DNA from: Centropus unirufus
Lineage: Eukaryota; Chordata; Aves; Cuculiformes; Centropidae
NCBI GenBank assembly: GCA_013397695.1
Contig: VYZI01000003.1
Span: 3,901,846-3,965,845 of the forward strand
Reading direction: 5' to 3'
DNA length: 64,000 bases
Shown here in pieces: positions 1 to 13,200 of the stretch. The stretch's first letter is position 1; each line of letters starts with the position of its first letter. Position numbers and translations under genes: made by a program. The notes under the pieces were generated by a model. The model saw only the letters and a list, made by a program, of their open reading frames with translations. It was not told the origin of the DNA and did not search any database.

Positions 1-1036
1 ATATAATATAATAGCATAGCATAGCATAGCATAGCATATCATATCCAATAATCCACTGAGTTACTGCTCCCTACAGGCCACTAACATAACAGGCAGCTTG
101 ATATATTACTCTATAATACCAGAACATTGAGCTGATTTTTAGCAAGTAGCAAGTAGACTGAAAATAAAATTCATTAGGTACCCTTAGTAGTACATCTTTA
201 CTATACTAAATTTAAAATATAACTTAACATAAAAAAAAACATCCTTGGAAATCTGAGTGGAGAACACCCATTGAAAGGAAAATATAGTAAATAAAACTGT
301 TATAAATACATGACATGACTTAGGCTGTGTAAAGATAAGAATCCATAGAAGCTGCTGGGAAGCTGCTAAAAATAATCAATACAATTTCCGCATATCTGCA
401 AGCAGGTTCTAGTAAAAAAGCACATTTTTCAAAATGTGAGGCATTAAATGATTTAAAAGACACATAACAAGAGACTTGGATAATGGTAATAGAACCGTTC
501 CTACAGTGCTTATGGGAACTAAAACCAGAACTAATTTCATAATATTATTTTCTTTTCAGTGAAACAATTCTAAATATATTATCCAGAAATATTGAGAATC
601 AGCTCAACTGTATTTTACTATCAAATCAGAATAAGAACTTATGAAGACAAGCAGTCAATTTAATGAAAATGTAAAGGGAAAAAAGGAGAACTATGTTAGC
701 TCAAAATGCAGGCACCATTATTCAAGGATTTAATTTCTTAATTATCGTTGTGTAATTTTTCTAAGGAACCAGTAGAAAGCAGTTTAAAAAATCTGTACAA
801 ACTGCAGACACATAAGAATGTTTCTCTGTAATAGTTATCCTGCCCACCTGAATGTAGAACTGATCTAACTGAGAAATCCTAGAATCACAGAATCATGAAA
901 CTTAATCTTTAATATTTTGATTCCTGTTAGTCATAGAGGGATCATTTTGTCTTGACACTGCCCTTTTACCTTCAGTTTATTTTTCAAATTTAATTTTCCA
1001 ATGATGTTTGAAATCTGCAAATGCTAACATTCTTAC
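1..1036 (-). other. Intron downstream of exon w (partial)
   Basis: AT-rich intron sequence whose acceptor lies outside the window. It begins with a short AGCAT repeat (13-37); nothing else was seen. Confidence 0.75.
13..37. repeat. (AGCAT)5 microsatellite
   Basis: Five perfect AGCAT units, with related ATATA/ATATC units on both sides. Confidence 0.9.
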
Positions 1037-1210
1037 CTTTGCATATTGGAGGTGGGTGGCTCCACTGCCTATTAGCCTGACACTGTGCTTTGGTTGGTCC
1101 TTGCATAACATACCCAGTATTACATGAGAAAGTCACAACGTCATTGAAGTTGAACCCATTTCCACTTGTTCTCCCATAAATTGGACTACCAGGGTGACCA
1201 CAGCTAACAG
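1037..1210 (-). CDS. CSMD1: CSMD1 exon w: Sushi19
   Basis: This 174 bp exon is phase 1 at both ends and is the most 3' exon in the window. Cys lie in VSCGHPG, FSCNTGY, AQCQANR and PICK, with a Trp in RQWSHP. The donor is GTAAGA, and the Sushi series must continue beyond position 1. Confidence 0.95.
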
Positions 1211-4200
1211 CTAGTATAGCACAAAACAAGGAAACAAAAAACAGAGGAAGCTGTTATCACTTTTCATTATTTATTATTTAATAGATAATCAAATAATGAA
1301 GTTTTTCCTATTATAAGATACTGAGATCTTTCCATGAAAGATACACATTTTGGTAAACTGAATCAGAACTACAATGCTTTTTAAGTAAATGTTCAAGGAC
1401 TTATTCAAATATTTAAACAAAAAGAATATTATTTGCTATGCAGTAATCAAGGCACATGAAGAAAACTTTTCTGAAGAATGAGGAGAAAAGAAAGCACTGG
1501 GTTTTCATTACATGTTGCCTGAACTTCAAAGGAAATATTTCAGGGCATTAGTTGCTCAGGTATTCGTTCTTGCAAATACAACTTGGAATCAACTCACTCT
1601 ATTTGAGGCCAAAATACTTAGTGAATCTATAAATTTATAACTGGATACATTAAAACTTATGGGCATTGTGAAACTTTTCTTGTATTTATACAAAACTGAC
1701 TACAGAAGGTAAAGTTCCTTTTCAGCGCATACAAAGACCAAGGGCAAAAATAGCAAGGAGAATAAAACACAAGTAAAGATTCTCAAAGTATATTTTTTAA
1801 AATATAAATATTTTCTGCTGTGTTTCAAAAAACTCCAGTTGTTGAGAAATAAAAAGTTCACCAGTAATTTATACTGAAAAGAATCACAGGATAAATTATA
1901 TAATTCTAAAGTTCTGTTGAATTTAGAAACATCATCATTTTTCTGAATTAATTTCTTTTGGTCTGACAAATGTTCTTTTTTCTGTGTAGAATAGGCTTAT
2001 CATGACAACTCTATAAAACATTCTTTCATATAATCTAAGTAAAGTAAAATTTTCAGCAACATGAAATGTCCTTAAGAACCTATATAAAATAGAGTTCACA
2101 GTATATTCTATAAATGAAAGTTAAATTGAGTTCTGTATGTTCTATTAATATCACTCAGTAAGATTTCAATTAAATATACTATTCTTATGCGACATATCAG
2201 ATTATTTTTTTTTTAATAAGGAACTGCTTTTTTCCCCAAAACAGTAATTGCAATCGTACACTAAACTGTTAACATTTGTAAAACCATCAGGCAAGGACAT
2301 GCAGTCAACCAACAGAGATGTTTTTTAATTTGAATATAATAATAAAAATATATTCCTGTGAAAACAGAAGAAGGGAATATGCATGAAATTTTTAACAATA
2401 CCCATGTACAGTGTATAAGCAAGAAGAATGGGGAATTCAAGAGTAGAAAGATCAGAACTGCTTAATTTAAACACATAGTCTCAAAACTAAAATTACAAGA
2501 GATAAAGTTAAACAAATTAATAAATAAACGCAAGACTATTATGCATTCCATTTGAACCTTTGATGTGAAGTCGTCTGCTCCTAAATATCTATAAAAAAGT
2601 TAGACACAGCTGCTGTTTATAGAAGCATTTTGTGACACAACTTTTCTTGTGTCTTTTATTGAAGTGCAGTACTGCACATCCTCCTGTATTCAAACAAACA
2701 TCTTCTACATTATTAGAGGAAGAAAATACATCGATATTCTCTGCTGTTAGCATATTAAAACAAGTTGGGCTTGGGTTTTTGTATTTTTTTCAGATCTAAC
2801 ATTGATACCAATAATTTAACTTAGAAATTCTTGATTAACAGCATCTAATCTTATTGCTTGTTAACTATGCAGAAGTGTGTGGATCTGAAATGCAATGTAA
2901 ACAAAGTTATGATCTATTACTAGATCATAAAGTGGAACTAAAACTAAGAAATGAAGTTATTATAATAGTGTTATGTATACCTAGTTCTAGGTAGACAAAG
3001 TAAAGAGCAGGCAGTAAGGGCAATGAATTACCATTGTGTATTATGATTCATCATTCAGATAGTTTCTTCTACAAAATCAGAATATTTGGAGGCAAACTGA
3101 CACAATTTCAATACACTGATATCACTGAACATGAACTATTGAAATATAGTTGTACAGTATTTTGTGGTGTTACTGGTATTTCACGTTCTCTGTTGACACA
3201 TTTATCACAGAGAAGGTCCCTCATTATTAAAATTCAATATTTATTATCCCCAAAAAGCCAAAACCCAATTCAAGTGTATCTTCTTATCTAACTGCTACAG
3301 ACAAAGTAAATACACATTAAATAATTTCAAAAGACACTATGGACATAAAGCCACTGTCAAATTTAAAAATCGGGGTGCTGAAGCCCCATTCTGAAGAAGT
3401 TTCATATTCATATATACGATAGGTATTCAGTAGCCAAAATTCAAGTGACAACATTAATCTTCGCCTAATGGCACAGATTTTAGGTGTCCAGATATTTTTA
3501 AAGATCTACTGTAAACCTTTTTTTTTTTTTAATAAATACCAAGTTACAAAGTCACTCCTCATCTACATAGAAATTACTGTAATAAAAATCACCATGTGTT
3601 ACCATGCTGACTTACACACACAGGATGGAAGCTGACCAGACCAGTTGTGATCCTGTTGACATATTCGCACAGAAGAACCAATCAACCGAAACCCAGGACT
3701 GCACTGGTATACAACTGTGTCTCTGTATCCATAATTTTCTCCAATTACTTGACCATTGACAATAGGATCTGGAATACCACAGTGACCAGCTACAGTTTTC
3801 AAAGTAAATAAAGAAAAAAAGAATTATCTGTAAATATGTCAGAGATCTTAAATATACATCCTTAATTAAATCAAAGTGAAATATATTTCCCTTTTTTTTA
3901 TTGACTTAATTTAAGGTTTATTTTTATTACCTTGGTGAAAACTGCAGTATTTCATTTGTATAGGTATGACTTCGCACGTAAAAGATTACAAAACGATAGT
4001 GCAGCAAAGTGATTAAATGTCATATATGTTGTCGAATTTATTTTCAAAAAAAAAAAAAGAGTAATTTCTTTTTATTACCTGTAATTATTTCCCTTAGTTT
4101 TATTTATGTTAAGATTAAACCTTTAAAAAGATAACATTATAATATACATTTAAACAAATATAAAAATAGCCATATAAATACAGATATTTAATCTACAGAG

Positions 4201-7200
4201 AGGCTGGGAAACAGAATGAACCATGTGTCATTTGTTAGTATTAATGAACTCTGGAAAAGGGGAACTGTGATTCAGCAAATAATGCGGTAATGGAAAATCC
4301 TCTGAAAATGGTTGCCCTCATGGAGACTATGACATGTGGCAGAGAACTCACTGCAAAAAAAACAGGTAAGGCAAGCAAGAAAAATGAGGAGTGTTTATAC
4401 TAGTATTCAGTAACAAAAGCAATAAAAGAACTATCAGCCACCCAAACTCCTCTGCTCTCTTTTTCTCATATAATTGTCAAAAAAATCCCCACAAACAAAC
4501 CCCCAAAACATGCAGTTCCTAATTCCCATCCTTTCAGCCTACTTCCTGTCATTGTCATGATCTTTCCAGACCATAGTTTTGACTTCTTTTGACTCCTGAG
4601 TTTCTTGTTTTTTTAATTTCTTTTGAATTTCTTCTATATCTTCTGTTGATGACAGGTGAGCAGTGGAAGGTGTTTACCTGGAGTTCAGTAAAAAAGACCT
4701 ATGCAGCAGTTCTATGAATCCAGTTGAGATAATTAGATCTTAATGTAAGCTGTAATTTATAATACTGAATCAAAAGGGGCCACTTTCGTGAAAGCAATGA
4801 GTGGATACTACGAAGAAAGAGATTACAAGTGAAGGTTTTACTCAGCAGCAGATTTGAGGGGGAAATAAGCACTATGACATTCTCAACTTCCAGTTTAGCA
4901 AAGCTTGAGAATAACTACATGAAATATCATTAAGAAACAAAATTAGCAAAAAAGTAGGAATGCAAAATGTTAATATAAGGTGAGCACCAAATAAATTACC
5001 TAACTTGAGATGAAATTCAGCTCTACAATAAAGAATGAGCATAACTTATCACCAGTACTTTTGAAACTTCAGCTGTAAATGAGGTTTATTTTCTGCAGGT
5101 TACTTGCTGAGATACAAGAGCAGGAACAAATGAATACAGAATCTTTACATTAAATGGCAAAAATGTGTCTATGCTTATTTAACTATCAGTAATATCAAAC
5201 GATTATAGTAATGAAAGAAATCTAAATATCAATATATTACTGAAAATGGGGATTTAGGTTATAATTCAACTAATTTAATTAACCTGTCAAGATGATCTCA
5301 GCTGAACAGGGAAGAAACTTTGCTGCATTTTTTTTTCTTCTCTACAAGACTTGCATTTCTTTTAAGGACAGATTTTTTTTGCATCCTTCTGTCCACAAAA
5401 AACATCTTACATATAAAATCACAGTATTGATTGAACAACACTGGCACATCTCTAGACAAAACAGGTTTTGGGATCTTTCTCCTGCTAGTGTCAGAAAATC
5501 CTCACCTTTCCACCTGTTCAAGTTATACTAAAAGTGTTGCACTGAAATTGTTCAAGATGAAGAGTGACAATCTTTTAAATCTTTTTTTAATCTATGGCTC
5601 AGAAAGGGAAGTTCTCTGCTGAGTTTCTTGAAATGCCTGAACAATACTTTAAAGATGAAACATCACATACTCCTTTGAAAGTCTAGTTATAATTATTACA
5701 CAGTAGTACTGAAGAACAAAGGGAAGCATAGGACTACCTCTGGGTATATTAATTCAGTATCGGTAAAGATATAGACTCTCTTACAGTTTAAATACCACAT
5801 GTTTAAAAAAAGATCCTCAAAAGCAGGCAAGAGGAGGAAGCTCATTTCTTGTAATTCCTTTCGAACATTTTAGGATTAAAAGAGTGGTTAGAAGGCTACA
5901 CCTCAGAGAATATGTAGCCACAGAAACCTTTCAGTGCCTGAAATCTTATAGGGAAAATATAAATACTACAGTTTCTTTGTCTTTACATGAAAGAAATTTA
6001 ATGGTACAATTACTTCTGAGTATGCAAACATTCCTCTTAAATAAAGGTAGAGAAATATAACTTTGCAGCTATAGTTCTGTGACTTTCTCTTCCGTATACA
6101 TGAATTGCATATAATGCAAATATGTATATATTTCAATTCCTGTCCTACTTGAGCCAGAGTATACGTAAGTTTAGTATCTTTTTGGATAGTCCAATTTGAT
6201 TATCTAACCTCCTCACAGTGCTTTCATTCACTAAAAACCTTATAAACCAGTCTTATAAAGCAAAAATCTGAAATCTGTTCATCCCTTATCACATTATCTT
6301 TCAGTCATGAATCAACTGGAGGTCAGAAAGGACAGATCCTTACCTTTCCCACAGACCTCACCATATCTCTGACTGATTCATGCACTACATAGTATTTTGA
6401 GTAAAGGTAAAAATTCCTCAGCTAACAAGTTATATGTGTTCTCTATCTTAGTATTTTAGTTCAGATCCTTCTTGTAACTCTTAAACGGGCTGAGCAGTTT
6501 TTCTATGAACAAATCACCTTCCTTTCAGAAGAATCACATTGAGAAGCTCAATTTCAGGTGCACAAAACAACTGTTCTATCTCCATTCGGAGTGAAAGTGA
6601 TCAAAATTATTGACAGATCCCTTTGACGACTTAGAGCCATATGAGTAACGACAACATTTACTCTCCAAGAAAATTTTTCTGAACCATATATAATACAGAG
6701 ATTTCAAAATCAATTGTTTGTCCCATGATCTGCTCCTTTCTGCTGGATTTTTTTTTTGTGAAGTCAAAGACACAGTCAGTGAGGTTTACTTTTTACCTTA
6801 GGAGATGAAAGACATTCCTGACACTATTTTATGGCAAGTGTGAACAAATACTGACATTTAATGCTCACTCTAAGCCGATTAGCTTTATTTTGCTACCTGT
6901 CTTTATTGAAAACTTCTCTAATATGAGTCACGTATTGGAAACATATATCTTATTGATAAAGTAAACTCACAGTCTTCCTATTTTCATTTTAATTCATATG
7001 GATATTTAGTATTTTTTAAAGGTGTACTTAGTTCTCTGAGTGAACTAAGTATAACATAATTAGATAACGTTATGACTAACAACAATAATAACAACTTTTA
7101 AAACTTCAAAAATTTAATCATATTCCATTAGTTATCTTGATTTCAGACCTAATATTATCTTGCTGAATTGAACACATCTATCATTGTTAATTCTTCCTAA

Positions 7201-10200
7201 GACCTATGTACAAAGTGACAACAATGAATTTTGGTAAATAAGAGAGAGAATATCAACAGGTCTGTTTTATCAATACATATAACTGTCAGGAGGAATTGAG
7301 AAAGATGGTATTAAAAAATGATAGTTAAGTGTAACCCTGCTCAGTTGAACAGTATGTATTCACAACTTAAAGAAAACTGAAAAGGTAGAATAAGCTCACC
7401 AATTAGCAAAACAGAAAATTTTGCATAAGATTTCTTTCCTGTCATTAATTTGATAGTTGGCTGAAAATAATATTTTTTCCCAATTTTCACAAGGTTTTCA
7501 TTGATGAGACTTATACGCATCTTCTAAAATTACTTTCTGTATGCAAATAACACAACTGGGAGAAACTGAATAAAACTAGATTCCCCAGGAAGAAAAGAAT
7601 GAAAACACTACATTAGATTAACAATTTAACAATTAGTAACACCCTAGAAAGAAATCAGAAAGCTTTTAACAATCTAAGAACTTACCTGCTGCTCTTAAGT
7701 ATAAGAATTGAAACTAACAGAAATACTTTTTCGAAGCATGCTTTGCATTTTTTTCCTTACTTTGTTTAGAGGGGTTTTTTTGTGGGGAGGGGTGTTTTTA
7801 GGAGGTTTGTTTATTTGTTTGTTTGTTTGTTTGGCTGAGGTTCTGTTGGTTTGCTTGCTTTTTTTTTAAGCTAGGTTTTCTGAAATGGTAATGAAAATAA
7901 TACAGGAAATATAAAAAAGCCAAAAAATTACCTCAAGAAAATTAATTTCACCTCATACTGACCTCTACCACATTGAACTCAACAGCCAATCAGCCAATTT
8001 AAAGATTGTGCTGTTTTCTAGAAACGTCTATGAATTTCCTCCTGCCAAGGTATAGTGTGAAACCACAACCCAACCAACACAGTGGTCCTGATCCTCAAAT
8101 CATCATGTTGTTAAGGTAATGATTTTTTTGATAGTGCTTTTCCTTTGAGTTAATACAAAGCCTAAAAGTAGTGCTAATGAAGAAAGGGAATAAAATTTCA
8201 GTGTTAGAGAAACATTGGAAATGTTGGGAACTTTATTAATCATTAACATATCAGCTAAAAAATTGGAAAGTACTATAGAGCTGAACAAGTAGATGTTATA
8301 TACTTCCACTGTAGTGGAATAAGTTAAATAAATAGATTATTACAGGCATTAAAAAAACATAAATATAAACCCTTCTAAACTTCTTTATATTTATGAAAAT
8401 ATATGTTTTAATGATTGTTTCTCATGCTGCTAAATAAAAGCAAATAAATTTAATATAAAGATAAAAAATGATATAAATATGTTAAGTTTTATTAAAAACA
8501 GAAAGAGAACAATTAATTTATTCATTGATCACGTAACTATTTTTCCCTGAGGAAAGTGTATAACAAAATACACAGATTTGTCAATCTCTTTTTCATAAAG
8601 GGGGTATTTAAGACAAAGCTATTCTATATTCCTGAATGTTTCTGCTGGATTCATAAACTTTTCCTCAGATACTGATTTAATATTTGCAATATAGAATTTT
8701 GCAATATTGTGAGAGGCAGTCTGTAATCTTGGAGACAAAACAGTCATGGATTTAGTCTTTGACAGCTATTCTATTTTTTAAAAAATCGAAGTTTTTTCTT
8801 CATATTTTTTTCACCATAAAATCTTGTGAAACATCCATTTGTTTTTAAGACTTCCAAGCAACTGTTACTTCAGGAGCTCTCTGTTTTTTGCTTTATTTAT
8901 TTCTTAAGTTTGAATATATTTTATTCTCACTAGCTGTGGAGAACAAGAATACTGATGGAGAACTCAATTTTCCACTAAATTCAGTGAAAGATCAAAACAA
9001 GATCTTTACAATAATATGATTTCTCAGATAGTAGTATATCATGAGTTAGGTGTTTGGGGGTTGTGGGGGAGAAGTGAGGTTCAGAAAGGAGCGTAGTTCT
9101 GTTAAATGTTCTGATTCTCTTTGCCACCTACTGTATTCGGATATTCAGTAGCCATAAAGTACTGTTCTCCTTGCAATAAAAGTCTCAGTTTAGTGATTGT
9201 CTTTTATATTCTCATACCCTGCCAAATGACAAGAGACAACACAACTTTCAGATTGCATTCTAAAATCAGAACACTATCATAGGTTTTATTGCAACTGAAA
9301 CTAAAATGGTAATTGCATTTAGGGTTAAAATCAACATATCTACAGCCAACACAATAACTACATCAATGTTTAAACGATAATAATGCATTATAAAGAAGCC
9401 ATGATATTATTTCACTGAAATATTTTATTCATAAGTGATTCAGAGACTGATGTCTGAGTATTTTTAAATAAGTGAAGATGCCTAAACATGTACAAATAAG
9501 GGGTGTCAAATTCTACAAATACTGTCTGGATCGTGATTTTCTGTGAGAAATAAGGGTTTGGTGCTCTTGTCAAAGTTTACAGAAGCATTTTTTCCCCCCT
9601 GTATCTTTGGAAAGAAGAGAGATTAATTCTATAACATAACCAATGAGTCCAGGTCTACAATGCAGATATTTTACTGAGGATTTATATTAAAGCTGACTGA
9701 TCTCAAATCAATTAATATTGCTATTTAAGTCTATTTTAAGTCTACTTTAAACACATATGCAGCAAAGCAATGACACGGGTTTTGTATGCATATAAGACAT
9801 TGAAAAAGGGATTCGATATGTTGAAAGTCATCTGAAATTATACTTTTTAAAGAAAAACAATCCAACCATAAACATTTTTAAAATGCAGGATTCTCTTCAA
9901 AGCCTGTGCTTAAAGAAACAAGCTGATTCACTTTGTTTACTTTTGTCTACTGGAGAGAAAGAAAAAAGTTAAGGCATGAGAGTAATATCCATACCCAAAC
10001 ATTTGGTCTCAATTCCACTCCAGAGTCCAGAAGACAGACATTCCCTCACAGCAGAGCCAACTAGCATGTATCCAGAGTCACAAGTAAATATAGCTGTAGA
10101 TCCATACGTGATTTGAGTTCCAATCTTATTCCCATTTGGAGGTGTAGGAAGCTCTCCACAAGAAATAACTTTATGGCAAAACCAAAATAAAACAGAAATA

Positions 10201-13200
10201 CACACCTGAGTGTTACAAACACACATGCAGTATCAATGAGTAATATATATCCGCCAGTACACTAGATTATAAGTTTAACACTGAAGTATTTTGCTCTGTG
10301 GAAAAGATAGATTAAAAAAAATCTGCATACAAAGACTATTTCTGCCCTAGAAATAATTCTTAAGAGAGTAGATGTGGGGAGGTGAATTAAAAAAATTCTC
10401 TCTGGAAANAAATTTAAAAAATACCCTATTCAGAATATTAATAATTGTTATTTAATTACCTTAGTTTTATCAATGACTTTTTTCTTAATATTCAGATATC
10501 ACAATTGTTGCCATTTTAAAATAAATATCTTTCTGTTTCTCTGGAAAACAGAATTTTTATCTTCTTGTTCAAAATTAAATGCTTGCTGTAACACTAGCAC
10601 TTTCAAATTATGCTGTTATAATGAATGAAATATATGCATGGCAATCCTTGCTGTTTACTTAGAATTCAAAGTATCATTTCATTCAAAATCATAATTTTTC
10701 TTTAATAATTTTCTTCTAAGAATTCATATAGATTTAGTATTAGTGAAAAAGATAGGGGTTTATCAATGTGTGAAAGCAGCTAGTGTTCTACATACTAAAA
10801 AAAGTGAACGTCAGTGGTAATATTGCAAAAAAAAAAACCTTCACAGAACATTGTGAAATATGTTTGTCTTTCAACAAGAGTTACAAATATTTGAGTGCCT
10901 TATGTAAAATCTTTACATAGAGAGAGATATAGATACAAACTTATTCACAACATTTTTAACATTAGCAGAGGTGAAATATTGCAATTCACTTTTAAAAATT
11001 CTCTAAATGATAAGTGAATTTTTCAATAGGTTATAAGGAACTCAAAATTGAGGTTAATTTCCAATACAATTAATCTGTCTTTGGAATTGCATTTTTGGTC
11101 CATTTTTATTAGTTTCAATTATATTCTAAATAAATCCTAAATATATACTAACCCACACTTATGTGACTTATCTGCACATTTTTCCTGCTTTGTAGATATG
11201 TGTGGATTTATATACATGTATGCAGATACAAACAAATTAGATACATGCACCAAAATCAGAGTGATTTCCCATTTTACCAGAGTGTACATTCTGTGGTGCT
11301 TCACAAAGAAAAATCTGGGGGTTTCAAAGTATACCCAGACCCTCGCCATTCTGAAAAATGAACATCTAGATTTAAAAACGCAAAACTGCTTTTCACAGAG
11401 GTGAAGGAGGGGAGCATAACTGTGGCCACCGATTTATCTTTTTTAAAGTATCTGAATATTCATGACTTATTTTTTTAAAAGTACCTATTGCAGATTATCA
11501 GGATACCACCTAGTGGTAGGAATTATGTGGATTTTTACACTCTATGGTAACCAACTTAAAGGAAAGATTGTTTCATTTAGCAGGTGTGCAGACAGAATAC
11601 AAAATCTTTGCATTTTACTAGATTATGCAGTATTCCTGACCTAGAAAAATGCATAGAAAAGTGTTCTGTATTACTTATTATTACCTTTATAGATTTAGGG
11701 ATCTTTAAAATCCAGAAGTGTGCTTACAAATATTTTCTTGTCACTAAACCTAGGATTGTACTTGTAAATAATGGCCTTTAAGATACCCAGGAATTCCAGC
11801 CAGGAAACATTTTCCTAATTAACTTATTCCAATATTTAATTAGTTAATTGCTAATTCAGGCAAATAAAATATTTTTAGCTGAACTACAATAGATACAGAT
11901 ACAACATGTACTCACTTTGGCAGTAAGGCCGCTCATTTCTCCAACTCCAGGTGCCATTAGCAAGACAATCAATTGATGCTGGTCCCAAACCATAATACCC
12001 TGGATCACAGCTGAAAACTACTTTTGTTTTATACTCATAATGTGAACCATTCACTATTTTCCATCTTCCATGTTCCAGTGTAAAAGAATTGATGCTTGGA
12101 CATGTAACAACTTCCAAAATAGCAAAAACACATAGTTATTTATGGCTTAGTACAGGCAAAGTAGGAAAAATTGTACTGTTATTAATTCAGATACCATTAC
12201 TAATTTGGTACACATTTCCTCATTTAATTAATGATGATCAATGCCCCAGACAGAGCAGTGACTGTGTATGAAGATATGTGCAATTGGTGTAGATAGAGGC
12301 TATATTATGGTTGAATATACTGTAGATTGATAGTCATGGAACTCCCGTTTCACTTTATATCAGACAGAATCTTTACTAATGTTAGCTGCATTTCTGCATA
12401 GGTACTATTTTTATACCCCGGTAAATACTGTGAGACCTTAAAGACTCATTTGGAGAGGCTGCACATTGGTGTCAGATAAAATAGTCTCTATAACCAAGAC
12501 ATTTTTTGGCAGCCATATATTTTTATCTCATGTTTAAATTCTATACTCTTCCTCAAAAAAAAACAAATAAAAATGTTCCTCAAATCTAATCTAACAGAAA
12601 AAGCTTAGCAAGCATAACAATTTTTTTCACAGTCAAAAGGCACAGAGAAGAATCTTCCTTGCTACTTCCCTTCCATTAGGACTGGTTCTTTAAATAGAGA
12701 GAAAGGCATGAGGGAATGCAATTTACAAGAAAAAGAAGAGGAGTTAAAAAAAAAAAAAAAAGAAAAATAAAGAACAGCTTTGAAAATTCTTCCATGGTTT
12801 GTTTTGTTTCCTTTCCAAACCTGATTGTATGAAATAATCTGAGACTCAATGTGCATGAGACACACTGACATTTCTATGTAAGTGTTATCACCTGTTTTTA
12901 TACCCCATTTATAGCTTTGATTGCACCCATATCTCTTTGGCACTGAATATACATTTTCTTTTTATTGATGCTTCCCAAAGTTTAGATGGTGTAGGATTTT
13001 AATGATAAGCTGCATATAAATAATAAACAGCAGTTTCAAGCAAGTATCCTAAAGTACTGGAGACTGCGCTTCGGGACAGTAAAAAAGGTTTGTTACACTA
13101 TCTTAACTGCAGCTCTCTCTAAAGGGATGGCTTTTGTATAAACCTCTGCAACCATTAACTTTGATTTAGTAGTAGATGCATTTTTCCATTTGAACATATT

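Larger units (their letters stand above)
3790..9994 (-). other. Intron 21 (6205 bp)
   Basis: Second-longest intron. It contains a possible short CR1 remnant (4655-4725), a (TTTG)n tract (7805-7833) and T-rich runs, but otherwise AT-rich DNA with no exon. Confidence 0.78.
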
